A stretch of 64,000 bases of DNA from Acanthosepion esculentum (lineage: Eukaryota; Mollusca; Cephalopoda; Sepiida; Sepiidae), in NCBI GenBank assembly GCA_964036315.1, contig OZ038488.1, positions 69,656,342-69,720,341 of the forward strand, written 5' to 3'. Of this stretch, positions 34,115 through 44,890 are shown piece after piece (position 1 is the stretch's first letter; every line of letters starts with the position of its first letter). The notes under the pieces were generated by a model. That model had not been told where the DNA came from, did no database searches, and was given only the letters and a program-made list of their open reading frames with translations. A program made the position numbers and the translations under genes.

Positions 34115-34295
34115 TGTTGTAGAGTAAATAAGACACCTCTGGTAACAAAATGAACTAAACAATACACCTTAAATAAAGAAGTCAAAGTGAGTCAGTGGAA
34201 ATCCTTTAGAGTCAGTTGAAGAGAATTCTAGTGACATCATGTCAAGTAGTCTATGCAATACATAATATCATAACCACTAAGAGTGAGTTCTAACA
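34115..34295 (+). repeat. 5' LTR of a small Ty3/gypsy-like element
   Basis: Starts tgttgtagagtaaataagac and ends taaca, a TG...CA terminus. The first 100 bp are repeated at 35488 after the gag remnant. Two bases after it, tggtgacaaggaattg (34297) has the position and the TGG start of a tRNA primer-binding site. Confidence 0.8.
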
Positions 34296-34463
34296 ATGGT
34301 GACAAGGAATTGAAACTAATACGGAGTAGGAAAAAAGTATTTTTTGCTTTGGCGCACATGATAACAGTGATGATGAGAAATTAGAAGCATGTTGGGTTAA
34401 TTTTTTTCTTTGCTGTGTGTAAAAAAAATAGAAAAAAGGGAAAAAAACAGATATTCTTCAAAT

Positions 34464-35445
34464 ATGGAAGAATTATTAGCTCAAGTGGTAAAAATACAAC
34501 AACAGCAGTTGTTGGAACTCCAGAAACAACAACAAAATTTAATTCAAATAAAACAGAAGAAAACAGAAAATTCTCCAAGTTCTTTCACTCCCAATGCTGT
34601 GGCAAATGCCATAAGCGAATTCAGATACAATTCAGATAATGGAATTACCTTTTCTGCTTATTTTAGAAGATTCAAGCAAATTTTTAGAGAAGAATGCAGT
34701 AACTGGGAAACCAAGATAAAAAACAAGACTTCTGAAAACTTTAGCACCAGTAGAACATGAAAAATACTGTAATTTTGTACTACAGAAAAAAAACCCCCAA
34801 AAAACAGGAGAAATTTGCTTTGAAGAATCAGTAAATATTCTGACTAAAATTTTTAGCGAGAAAAGTTTATTATTTAATACTCATTGGAAGTCTAGGAATC
34901 TGATGAAAAAGTTTTTTTTTTTTTTTTTTTTTTTACATATGCTGTGTGAAAGATACAAAGTAAACAAACTGACTCTGGATATGTTTAAAGTTTTGATTTT
35001 TGTTCAATAGTTAACAGGAAAAAAGAGGTAGAAATATGTGCTGGAACTCTAATGAAACTTGAACAGAATAAAAACTAACACTACAAGAAATATCAGACAA
35101 ATGTCAGAGAATCCTAACTCTAAGACACGATATGGAAGAAATTGAACAAAAAGAATGCACATATATACAAGATAAAGAAAATATGGAAAAAGAAAAATTA
35201 ATCCAGGTTTCAGATGTGAAAGGTTTACAGAAAAAAGGACCCCAAGAAAGAAAGAACCTATGCAAGTACTGTATATTTTTGATGTACCAACACCTGAAGA
35301 ATTCGTTGAAAATACAAGTATCATTACTAGAAAAAAGAAACATACGGAGAAAGTAGAGGTTAACCCCCCAAAAAAAAACAAATACAAAGTTCAGTACATG
35401 GTGAACTCACAAGAAAGAGGGGGTGAATACAAAGAAATAAAATAA
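34464..35445 (+). pseudogene. gag-like pseudogene of a Ty3/gypsy-like retrotransposon
   Basis: The first frame starts at 34464 (MEELLAQVVKIQQQQLLELQ, coiled-coil and glutamine-rich). It continues with FTPNAVANAISEF and GITFSAYFRRFKQIFREE, a Gag N-terminal pattern I know from K02A2.6-like gypsy elements in invertebrates. After a frameshift near 34740, pieces such as APVEHEKYCNFVL, ESVNILTKIF and RYKVNKLTLDMFKVLIF follow in family order, broken by a poly-T insertion near 34912-34934 and further stops. The end (about 35132-35445) covers the region where a zinc knuckle and protease would be expected, but I see no intact CCHC and no protease active site. No reverse transcriptase or integrase is present. 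It is non-functional. Confidence 0.75.
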
Positions 35446-35474
35446 AATATTTACTAGTGAAAAAAGAAATATAT

Positions 35475-35487
35475 CAAAAGCAGGGAT
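35475..35487 (+). other. Polypurine tract
   Basis: The purine-rich aaaagcaggga lies immediately before the TG of the 3' LTR, where plus-strand priming occurs in LTR elements. Its presence shows the element's ends are preserved although pol is missing. Confidence 0.65.
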
Positions 35488-35595
35488 GTTGTGGAGTAAA
35501 TAAGACACCCCTGCCCCTGGTAACACAAATGAACTAGGCAAGATGCCTTAAATGAAGAACTCAAAGTGAGTCAGTGAAAGTTCAGTTAGGAGTTA
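35488..35595 (+). repeat. 3' LTR (partial) of the same element
   Basis: Starts tgttgtggagtaaataagac and matches 34115-34220 (ggtaaca, aaatgaactag, aaagtgagtcagtg). After about 100 bp the match fades, so it is truncated or deleted relative to the 181-bp 5' copy. I see no clear target duplication. Confidence 0.75.
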
Positions 35596-37719
35596 TAACA
35601 CAGTATATCAACCTTTATGAGTTATTTAATGTCGAAACCTAAATATTTTGAAATCAATTTTATGGCTTCAACTACAGATAAAATGTATTGTTGGCAAGTT
35701 TACTATAAATATGTATAGTTGGTAATGTTTTTATATAAAAATGTATAGTTGGTATTTTTACTATAAAAATGTATTTTTATACTTTCATTTCATTTATTTT
35801 TATACTTTGTTTTTGAATTCACAATTTGGCCATAGCTGGGACCCAAACAGGTGCTACCACTCCAGGTCAGGGTAGACCTGGAAACAACAGCAATTAAGAG
35901 GTAGTTCCATGCTCTGATAAACCTCCAATCTCCTGATCAGAGACTTTGCTGCTGGATGTAGTTTATCATTGTACCTAAGACTATTGAGGTAAAGAAAGAT
36001 GGCATGTATGTTGGTATGATGACTCAAAAAGACATCTAGCTGTAACATTATCAAAATGTGTAGGATGTTATTTCTGGCAAAATTAAGAAATCAGTGAGGT
36101 GTTGAGTTTACTATGAAACAAAAATGTTTTTTTTATCTCAAATGGTAGGGTAGAAAAGGACAAATTTTACCTTCAAAGTGATTGGAGGTAGAATTAGTTG
36201 ATGACCTTTATTTGTATTGCAGCTAAAAAATTATAACCTACAGGTAAAATAGGTAAAAAAAGATAACTTCTAAGGTCATTAGATATCAATTAAAATAGCT
36301 TTCTTCAGCAAATTGAAAGAACATAGAGAAACTAAATAAACATGAAGTAGGGCAAGTAGACCTGGCAGAATGCACACTTCTCCAGGTCAGATACAGTATA
36401 CCATTTTTTAAAAGACTGGTTTTTTAAAATCTGCAATAACACAATTTGTATTTAAAAAGATAAAACTGATTTTAAGATTATAACAATGCAGGCTAAGGAG
36501 TTTTGTTTTTACCACTGATTGCAATCAAATAGCATCACCTGATGTTTGTAAAGATCAGAACTAACAACCCTTGATTACAGTGATTGGTAAATTGATAACC
36601 AGAACATGAATTTCTCAGTAACAGAAAGACGGTCTAAGAGAAAGACAGCCTAAGACAAACTCATTAAGATGCTAAAGATAACTCTCTAGATGAAGATGAA
36701 AATAAGAGTAAATAAAAAGAAAAAGAAATATGGTTACATTATCACAAGTAAATGACATTTTTCCACTTCTCATATCTGAGACTATATGGAAGTAATGAGC
36801 CAAAAGCAAAACGTTATGCAACATCTACAGGAATGTTTGCAGACAGACATGGCCAATTGAAATTTGCCAAAGCCAAGAAATCAGCCCATTAATATAGCAA
36901 AGAATTGCAGGAAAACTTACAGGCACTGCAAGCAAATATTCACAGAACACAAAAAAACATCATTTTTGAATTCCCACCTTTTGTGAGATGAAGTATCCAT
37001 CTAAAAAATATGTTCATACCATCATTGTCTTCTTTTTTCTGTAGACAAGTGCGTGTATTGCCATCCCTGCATTCTTTCAAACATGACAAACCCACAAGAA
37101 AAGGACAACAAATTTCTTGTCAGGGAATTCTGCATAAAATATCTTGGTTATTCATAAGCATGTACTCAGCTGGAAATCTATTGTATTTATTCACAAATGA
37201 TGGATTGTACCTCACTCCCCCGCCCCTTTTTATATACATGATAATAAAAGACAAGCACACTAAGAGATATTTCTAAAAATAAATTGTGATCAAAATCTCT
37301 ATATTTAAATGTATTTGGCCATTACAGAGGTAAATGTTTTTATTACTTCACAAACTTCACATCAAAATGAAATAGATGCAAAAAAATCTCAGTTAAAAAC
37401 AGGAGCATTTCATAAAATTTTAATATTGCCAGTTTTGTTTTTACAGACAGTTTATAATTAATTTTCTTTTGAAATATTTCAAGAAGAAATAGTAAAATAA
37501 AAACAGCAGAGAGAAATTAGAAGTGGCAACAGAATAAGGGCAAAGTTATGCTGCACTTAAAAGATTTCTATAGTTTTCTGGTTAGGACAACATCCATGAA
37601 GATGGGTTTGTGAAGTATAGGATGCAAGTCTTGTTGGACTGATTGTAGTTTTATATTAAAAAGAGAAATGTTAAAACTAATAATAATAACAGTGAATGCT
37701 GAATAATTTCCTCACATAT
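35596..37719. other. No gene seen; one AT-rich minisatellite
   Basis: At 35698-35795 about three units around tataaaaatgtatagttgg repeat in tandem. A strong acceptor-like site (ttcttttttctgtag) lies at about 37028-37042 on the plus strand, but the following frame has no family match and I do not call an exon. The rest is AT-rich sequence. Confidence 0.5.
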
Positions 37720-38080
37720 GGAGAAGAGACTTGAAGCAGCAGAAATGTGGTTCTACAGAAGGATGCTGAGAATACCATGGACTGAACATGTGAGCAATGA
37801 AGTTTTACAAAATGGAAACAAAAAGGACACTTATACTTAACACCAGAAAGAGCTAGTTGAAATTTCTAGAGCACATGAGGAAAAGGGGCTTGGAAAATGT
37901 GATACTAGCAGGATAGAGTGAAGGAAGAGGAAAACCATGTATAATCTAGCTAGCAAGTTTGAATAAATGGATGGCAGAACAAGGTTTAGGAGAGATAACA
38001 AAAAGACAAAATTGGAGAGCCATGAATTGACATGCCCTGAAGAGATACGGCACATAGAAGATGAGGGAAATATGGAAAGC
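37720..38080 (+). pseudogene. LINE ORF2 C-terminal fragment (MAEQ family), longest copy
   Basis: The plus strand shows RLEAAEMWFYRRMLRIPWTE at about 37732-37793. After a frameshift come TKRTLILN and FLEHMRKRGLENVILAG, then WMAEQGLGEITKRQ near 37970. This order (AAEMW.YRRMLRI.WT, the GH..R..LE.VIL segment, the MAEQ tail) is the region after the RT domain in endonuclease-reverse-transcriptase LINEs. It has several frameshifts and at least two stops, and nothing of the RT core upstream. It supports reading the 11.4, 12.2 and 30.0-kb fragments as the same family. Confidence 0.8.
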
Positions 38081-39324
38081 CTGAATTCTTAAATATTTTT
38101 GTAAAATAAAAGGCAAAAATATATATAATTAAAAATATCCAAGTTACTTACAACTAATGCTTCATCTCCTAATAAAACCTAGGCATGTGCATATTGTATG
38201 AGTGCAAAACATATTAATGATTTTGCATACACATAGACACACACATACCAGTGCAGGATACAATAGTATTCTTGTGTACTAATTTGAGGTATTTTTTTTA
38301 AATTGTCAGTTTTTTTTAAGAGATATTTTTTAAAGTGTAATCTCTTTAATGAGCTGATACTAACTTAAGTCAAAATAAAAGCATATGTGATATTTTGAAA
38401 TAAAACCAGCTGTTGAAACAACATTGAAGGAAAAAGCCAAAACTAGGGTAGATGTAATTGGCAATGTTAGTATTTGATACTAATCCCTCATATTGAATAG
38501 AAAATAAAATTAATTTTCTGTCTAGAAAATCAGCATTAAAAATACTAGCTCAAAAATTAAACAAGTACTGGTGAGAAATATGTAATTACAATCCTTTTTA
38601 TGCTCCCTTTGTTAATTTAATCAGAACTCACAAGTAAAGAGGATTTCCTCACCATGAAATCCTGACTTGCCTCTGACAATGTTGAGAAATACACAACTAC
38701 ATCAGCAAAGCCAGATATCACCTTGAAGTAAATGTCAAGCTTGCAGATGATATAAACAGACACAATCAACAAAAGGAGGAAACCATTTCCAATGTAACCC
38801 CCTAAATTCTTATGATGCACATCAAATCTACAACAATATTTATCAAAGCAGAACAAACAAGTAGCATTTTGACAAGATAGTCAAGGATCCATGTAACTAA
38901 AGAGACCAAACCAAAGTGCGAAACAAATGCAAGACAAGGCCAATAGACAATCACTAAAGAGCAACAAAAAGTACAAACTAAACAAGTACAATTAGTAGCA
39001 CAACTAAGTAGTCCAATGCAGCCACAAAATTCATTTTACAGAGAGAGAAAGAGAGAGAGTAAAAAAAAAGAATTTCTCAGTAATCTGAAAAGGAAGAAGT
39101 CAAAAACTGGGATAGCAAGATATATAGTGCCAAGACTTAAGATCATAATTCTAAGAATTGGTTCAAATCAATACTTAAGCTTGAGTAGTGTTTTCATTTA
39201 GTTATAATTTTGATAGCATTAAAACAATTTGTAAAATAGTCAAAAGCTGTTATAAAGAAAATCTAAAAAAAAAAAAAATTGCTCAAGATGTAAGGAAAGA
39301 TCAACTTAGAATTCTAGCAATACA
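38081..39324. other. No gene seen
   Basis: AT-rich sequence. The open frame at 38617-38856 (minus, 79 codons, hydrophobic stretch) has no family I recognise and no clear splice boundaries. Confidence 0.45.
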
Positions 39325-39505
39325 TAGGGTAGTAAAGTGACAAGCAACTCAGAATGAGAAATCAGCAAGCCGAGTTTGAATTCATTGAGTTCATTACATT
39401 CACACAAATATCGTTGGAAAAGGTAAGAATTCCTGCAGTTAAATAGAAGGGCAGACTGGGTTCTTCAACCTTGGTTGGCACCCAGTCTAGGAAAAGGAAA
39501 AATCT
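39325..39505 (+). mobile_element. tRNA-derived SINE, same family, diverged
   Basis: Has a box A-like gtaaagtgacaagcaactc, a box B-like gagtttgaattc, and the body block ccttggttggcacccagtct, which matches the reverse complement of 40.23-40.25 kb. No 5S head is seen. It is strongly decayed. Confidence 0.6.
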
Positions 39506-40174
39506 GAATTCCAAAACCTGAATAGATGGAAACTCAGTATAGGAACATATAGTTTTCTAAATGGAAAACCACATCAACAAAAAAAAAAAAATTAAAAAAA
39601 TAAAAACACCTTAGAGTACAGAGGTTGGGTGTAGGGTCAATCACTCCACTCGATAGAACAATTTGATTGCAGAAATCTCACCAGAAGCCTTAAGTTCTAC
39701 AAGGCACCAGCCAGAAGTAAAGAAATATTAAAACTGGCTTCTTTAAATCTCTATCAAAAGATTATTGTTTATCCTGATTATGAAAATAAACTTGTTTTTG
39801 ACAAAGTCAAGTATGTGATTCTTTAAAGGATTACTTATCAAATGGGAAGAATTTGTTGGCTCCAAACAGGAATGGAATGTTTTCTTTAAATAAGGAAATA
39901 ACCTCTTCATGGCAGAAATGTGTGTGATTATGATTTCAAGGAACAACATTGGATTACACAAGGCTATGCATTACTATATTAATCCAACAAGGATCATGAT
40001 AACACTGCAAGTAACAAATTTATTGCAGACAAAACTGCCTTTTCTTAAATAATAATATTTTACAAAGCTGCAGTGAAAACAGAGATGCATATTCTTGTTG
40101 GAATTGTGATATTATTTGTATCTTCAGTCAGTTAAGTGTCATATATAATATAAAGTTGAGTGATCATCTCTTTC
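39506..40174. other. No gene seen
   Basis: AT-rich sequence. I recognise no element in it. Confidence 0.5.
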
Positions 40175-40415
40175 GATTCATGACTGGCTAGTAAAAGATT
40201 TTCCCACACTAGGTTGCCGTTTCTTTCTGTGATAGACTGGTTGCCAACCAAGGCTTACGAACCAATGTGCCCTACTATTAAACTTATAACTGGGGGAGTA
40301 AAGATGGATTCATAGCTTTCCCAAAGGTATCTCCACGCAAGTGAATGTAACAAACTCAACTCTCCAATTTCTGATTCCAAGCCAATATTCATTACACAAC
40401 AACAGATATTTGTAC
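40175..40415 (-). mobile_element. tRNA-derived SINE, same family, without 5S head
   Basis: Shares gatggattcatagctttccc, the strings aagtgaatgtaacaaac and ctccaatttctgattccaag, and a tRNA-like end near 40395-40415. It ends where the chimeric copies would enter the 5S head. The distal body (gactggctagtaaaagattt) matches a part seen at 17.75 kb. Confidence 0.7.
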
Positions 40416-40927
40416 CTTAAACATTCTTAAATTATTGCTTGTGTATGCAAAATATTTATAATTAATAAAAGATACATCATAAAAAAGATTCTGACAACTA
40501 CTGAATTCATTTGGACCTTAGGCCTTGATTACCTACTGGGAAGTAACATTGAATATAAAAGAAAATCTAGTAATTTAACAGCTATTTAAGATGGATAAGA
40601 ATAGCAACAAAAATTCAGGTTAAGCTAGCTTTTTCAGCAACCATCAACTACAATGTCAATGGTAACAGTCCTTTCCTTATAAAGAAACATTCAACATTCA
40701 TTGACAAAGCAGCCAGTGTTACTTTCAGTTTAAATTTATAAAATCTTTCTCTTAAAACAACTTTTTATGAAAATTAGTTTCAACTTCAGTAACTGTTATA
40801 GCTCTTTTCACTACTGATAAGGGATTTGTTTCTAAACTTTTGTCATGATTATGTCATTTTCTCTTCTAGTTACAGGGATTGTCAATTTTTGGTTTTGCAG
40901 TTGTTGAAAATCTTCCAAGTCTAATAC

Positions 40928-42338
40928 TTTCGCCCCAGCCCCTCAACCTCCGACGTCTTACTCTCTGGGTTGAGGTGTCTACTCGGTCTTAACCGAACTT
41001 AAGAGTGTGGCCATAGGTCCTCTGAGCATCCGTAGATCATTCGACCGGTCCACTGGTTTAATCCTGCTTCCTGCTCACGTTGTGTTTGGTTTAATCCAGA
41101 GAGCAAAAGTGATGTTCATTCATTCACGGTCGACTGAAGATGTAGACACGGCTGGAGAGTCTGTGCTAAGAAATTTAGAATGCACCAAAAAAAATATATA
41201 TATATCTGCAGAAAGCCGGACAAACAACTATTCAATGGTTGAATTCTTAATGTCTTTTATATAGCAGAAAAGAATAGTATAGAAAAGAAACGGGTTACAG
41301 AAAAGAAAAGTAATTAACATAAAAACTCATACACTGGATTCTAGACAGAGAGAGAGTGAGTTGTGATTAACTTGTTAAATCATCTCAGAACGATATATGA
41401 CTCTTGCGATGGAGAGATAAAGATTTCTGTGCGCGGCTTAAAGTTTATAGTTGCATTCCTCCTTGGCAATAGTAACAGTAGTAGTAATCTTCTTGGCAGC
41501 AGAAACTTCGGTACTTATATCAACAGTACATGTTAGCGGATGCTTTGTTCCAATCTCTGACGCCACTTCCTCTCACCCTCGAGTTTCCAACTCGACTCTC
41601 CACTGACTCTCTCTTCCATCTGTAAGGAGATAGAGAGAATAATTTGTCTTGCTTGGGCCAAATTCTCTCTTCTCTTTTCAAGAATGATCTCCAGTCTCTC
41701 GTATATGATCAACAAAACAAAAGAAAATACTTTGTGTAATTTCGTTAAAGGAGAAGAGTGGCTTGTTCGACGTTTCCATTCCCAGTGGTAGTAATAGTGG
41801 CAGTAGTAATCTTAGATGTTGGAGGAGTAATTCGCTTCTTCATTCTTATATCAACAGCACATGTTAGCAGGAATTTTGTTCCAATCTCTAATGTCACTTT
41901 CGTACTTCTTCGAGCCTTCAATTCAACTCTGCTCACTTTCAATCTCTGACATCTCTCCACCCAGCTTGACTGCACTCGAAGACAGACGAGCCAAAAACTA
42001 TCACTTTTTTCAGCATAATTACGCGTTTATATAGATAAACCTGGCTGGTCATAATCGACACTTGGCCCTACTACTTCGCATGCGATTATCACGGTTTCTG
42101 GCTACCTTCAACCAAAATCATGTGAATTCCAAAGTTCCTCATAGTTTACTAAGTTCTATGTATAATTTTAACCGATAAAAATTATTTCAGCCATCTCCGT
42201 TGTCTTTCTAACAACCCAAATTTCATTGGGTACAACTTTTGCCCTAGATCAGATTTCCCCATCAGTAAACAAAAATGCTCTGATCTAATTTCACTACTCA
42301 GATCCACTCCAATTTCAATAAAAAAAAATATATATATA

Positions 42339-42399
<61 letters not shown>

Positions 42400-42407
42400 C
42401 CCCAACT
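40928..42407 (-). mobile_element. CpG-richer insert, probable LTR-retrotransposon fragment
   Basis: It interrupts the repeat copy and differs from its surroundings in higher GC and many more CpG sites. On the minus strand it has two TATA-like boxes (ctatataaacgcg near 42035 and ctatataaaag near 41258). A tggtgcattctaa sequence near 41190 could be a primer-binding site after an LTR. Two diverged copies of a block of about 120 bp (tatatcaacagtacatgtta at about 41516; tatatcaacagcacatgtta at about 41848) lie some 330 bp apart. Short open frames on both strands do not look like known proteins. The right end is a TA/TG microsatellite. An LTR plus leader is my best guess. I see no clear target duplication. 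Confidence 0.4.
42327..42397. repeat. (TA)n-(TG)n compound microsatellite
   Basis: A poly-A/TA stretch followed by about 27 TG units, at the right edge of the insert. Confidence 0.97.
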
Positions 42408-42745
42408 CTCTTCTGTCACACCAAATGATTTGATTTTTGGTTTTTTGTCTGTGATTCTTTACCACCAGTCCATGTGGTTCAAAGAAGTATAGTCATTGCT
42501 AAGACCTAGAGACTTCATTTATTGAAAGTCACCTTTAACCATCAGTTTGAAAAAAAATTGCATACAGCTGAGTTTTTTGTTTGAGTTTGGAGTGACATCC
42601 ATATGAGCATCTTGATCTGACAATACGACTCAAGTTGTCAATGTTTTGATTTTGCAATAATTTGCAGTGTTTTGCAAAACTATCACTCACACAGCCTATC
42701 TTCTGTTCAATTTCCTTATCTCTAATACTAAATTTGTTATAATTG

Positions 42746-43849
42746 ATCTATACACTGAAGTACAAAAATATTCTTTTGGTAAACAAGGTACTCTTTTTGA
42801 AACTGAAACATAGACCAAAGAGCAATACTTTTTTTTATTACAGAAAAGAGAATTACAGACATTTCATTTTAATGAACATAAATATGCTGCAAGGCATGAG
42901 TGAACATTCCCTGAATGTTATCAACACCTGAAGAAGGCTAGTGAGTACACTAGCGAAACTAAGATGAGTAAAAGAATCACTGCATAATATCTCAGCTCAG
43001 ATAAAATGTGCAAGACTATGAAGTTAAGGGAACAGATAGCAGTAACACAAAAAAAAGATGTAACACTATGCCAGTGACAGGCTTGCTGTTACAGTCACTA
43101 AATGTGACACTGTTTGCTATCTTTCTGTGACAATCTCAGGATCAAGAACCTTTTGTCACGATACCAAATGTGATACTATATCTGGATGGAGTTTGATGTG
43201 TGCCTGTCTTTGCAGATTTGGTGTTTTCTCCTCCTCAATTTTCATTTCTAACATAGATATAGCACTGTGGTTGAGAGTGCCAGGCAGTTGTTCTAGTCAC
43301 TGGAAGCTCAAGACAGGAGACTCTTCCATCATTATAGTGTACTTAGAAAAGATCTGAAGAATTACCAACCTTGGTGTTGAAACTTTGGAAACATGAGCCA
43401 GTCACATATCACACAAAACTAAAGTTGACAGATTCCTAAGATTGATCAAAATAATGAAGAAAATCATAATACCTTAAGAATTTAACAAAATAGTTTATTT
43501 TAGCTATTGGTAATATAGTTGCATGAAACTAGTGTTGTACTATCCCTAATTCCAATGCATGGTTGTATGATACAATAGTCTGAATTTCGACTTATTAGTT
43601 TATGACTATGATGATGGCAGAACAGCTGTATATAACTGTCTACACATTCTTCTATTTTTCAACAGTTAGTATAAAATGGCAATCTATTCTTATAATCTGC
43701 TCTCCCTATATCTTTCTCATAGCCTCAGCAGAAGTGTGCCCCAAATATATAATTCAGCTGGTCACAAATCAAGTACTGGTAAAATTTAACTAGTAATTTA
43801 TGTTTTTTAAGAGTTTCTTTTGATCTGGAAAGTGCATGGCCAGTTAGCC
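42746..43849. other. No gene seen
   Basis: AT-rich sequence. At 42927-42967 cctgaagaaggctagtgag and actagcgaaac resemble a phrase common near the ends of some retroelements, but it is too short to assign. The open frame at 43127-43357 (plus) has no family match. Confidence 0.45.
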
Positions 43850-44135
43850 ATTTGACTGAGTTCTGCTAAGATACTTACTGAAGCCATTCTTCCAATAAGA
43901 CCACTTGTGAATATACCTTTATTAACAAACTACACCATTCAAATAGAAAGGTCTTTATGTAAAAATTTAGTCTCAAGCATTTTCAGAGATAATTTTTTAT
44001 TACACCTAAGGAAATAATTATTTGTCATCACTTTCACCTGATTTGGCAAATGCAGTAGTTGGGTACAATGCAGTTTTCAGCATTACTACGTTATCTCTAA
44101 GTTAATATATTCAGCTTCAATTTCTTAAGAATCCT
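43850..44135 (+). repeat. Unclassified interspersed repeat, pair member 1
   Basis: Homologous and co-oriented with 58755-59115. Shared blocks are cttccaa, ggtctttatgtaaa, tttcacctg/tttacccaacctg, tgttatctc/cgttatctc and aagttaatat followed by tcaatt. No coding frame is evident. Confidence 0.7.
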
Positions 44136-44337
44136 TCAAACCATCTGATTTCTTGAAGAAGAAAAAGGAAAGCAAAAGCTGTTATTTTCACAAATAGACA
44201 GCAAAAATGTCAGTCTTCCCATCAGACCAGACAACATGCAAACCAGAAGAAAATAAAATTACAGTAAAGGTTTACCAAATAATTTAGAAACTTTTTACTT
44301 ACCATAATAGAAAGTGTCTATATGTGATAAAATGTCA

Positions 44338-44401
<64 letters not shown>

Positions 44402-44639
44402 ACATTTTATCATAATACTATTCCCTTTCTATCCAATGTCTGCACAAATCAAATCTGGTTCTGTTATTTTTGTTGACTGGTGAAATGTGCCTGTTCACCC
44501 TACCCACCCTATATATAATCACTATTAAATTTTATACTAATAGAGGATAATCAAACTTATATTAAGTTACAACTTAATAGATAACATCTTTCTTGCTCAA
44601 TTTCTGCTACTGATAAACAGTAAGCTGTAGTCCAGTACA
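44136..44639. other. No gene seen; TC/TA microsatellite
   Basis: Contains a compound (TC)n(TA)n array at 44338-44398. The array is flanked by imperfect inverted copies of a tgataaaatgt-like sequence. Confidence 0.6.
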
Positions 44640-44890
44640 ACCTGATACTGCCAGGGATAGATGGAACTATATGCCATTGAGCTGAATATGAACATCATCT
44701 GTATTCAGGAACACTGCTATTTTTATCCTCGAACATCGCTGTGTTGGGAAAAGCTGGATCTTCCTCTCAGTCCTAGCTTGGAAAAATTACACAGGTACAA
44801 CCATTGGCAGAATCGGTATGTTACTCAGCCCACTAGCTCATAAAGTGCTCCTGAACATTGAAGAAATTGAACCCAGAAATTTACTGAACT
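44640..44890 (+). pseudogene. LINE apurinic-type endonuclease domain fragment
   Basis: One frame reads AIELNMNIICIQEHCYFYPR (44670-44730). After a frameshift, the frame AWKNYTGTTIGRIGMLLSPL continues with AHKVLLNIEEIEPRN (about 44775-44885). The IICIQEH segment carries the QE motif of the LINE AP-endonuclease, and TIG.IGMLLSP.A...L..IE.I.PR is a conserved block of the same domain that I know from mollusc LINEs. This domain nicks target DNA to prime reverse transcription. Only about 80 residues survive, in two frames and without the catalytic histidine end. It may belong to the same LINE family as the MAEQ tails, but that is inference. Confidence 0.75.

Larger units (their letters stand above)
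40730..42745. repeat. Unclassified interspersed repeat, copy 2 (split by an insert)
   Basis: Homologous to 7000-7640 at both ends: 40733-40927 (taaaatctttctcttaaaac, gttgttgaaaatctt) and 42408-42745 (gtctgtgattctttac, ctaagaccta, atactaaatttgttataat). The middle 1.48 kb is absent from copy 1, which marks it as an insertion. Confidence 0.75.

Noticed and set aside
37028..37250. Exon after a strong acceptor (ttcttttttctgtag)
   Set aside because: The frame that follows has no family resemblance and no good donor site.
38617..38856. 79-codon open frame with a possible membrane segment on the minus strand
   Set aside because: I tried to fit it to transporter or receptor families and found no conserved motif. 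Isolated in AT-rich DNA.
41007..41264. 85-codon open frame in the CpG-richer insert
   Set aside because: Overlaps the proposed LTR leader and promoter region, and the protein has no recognisable domain.
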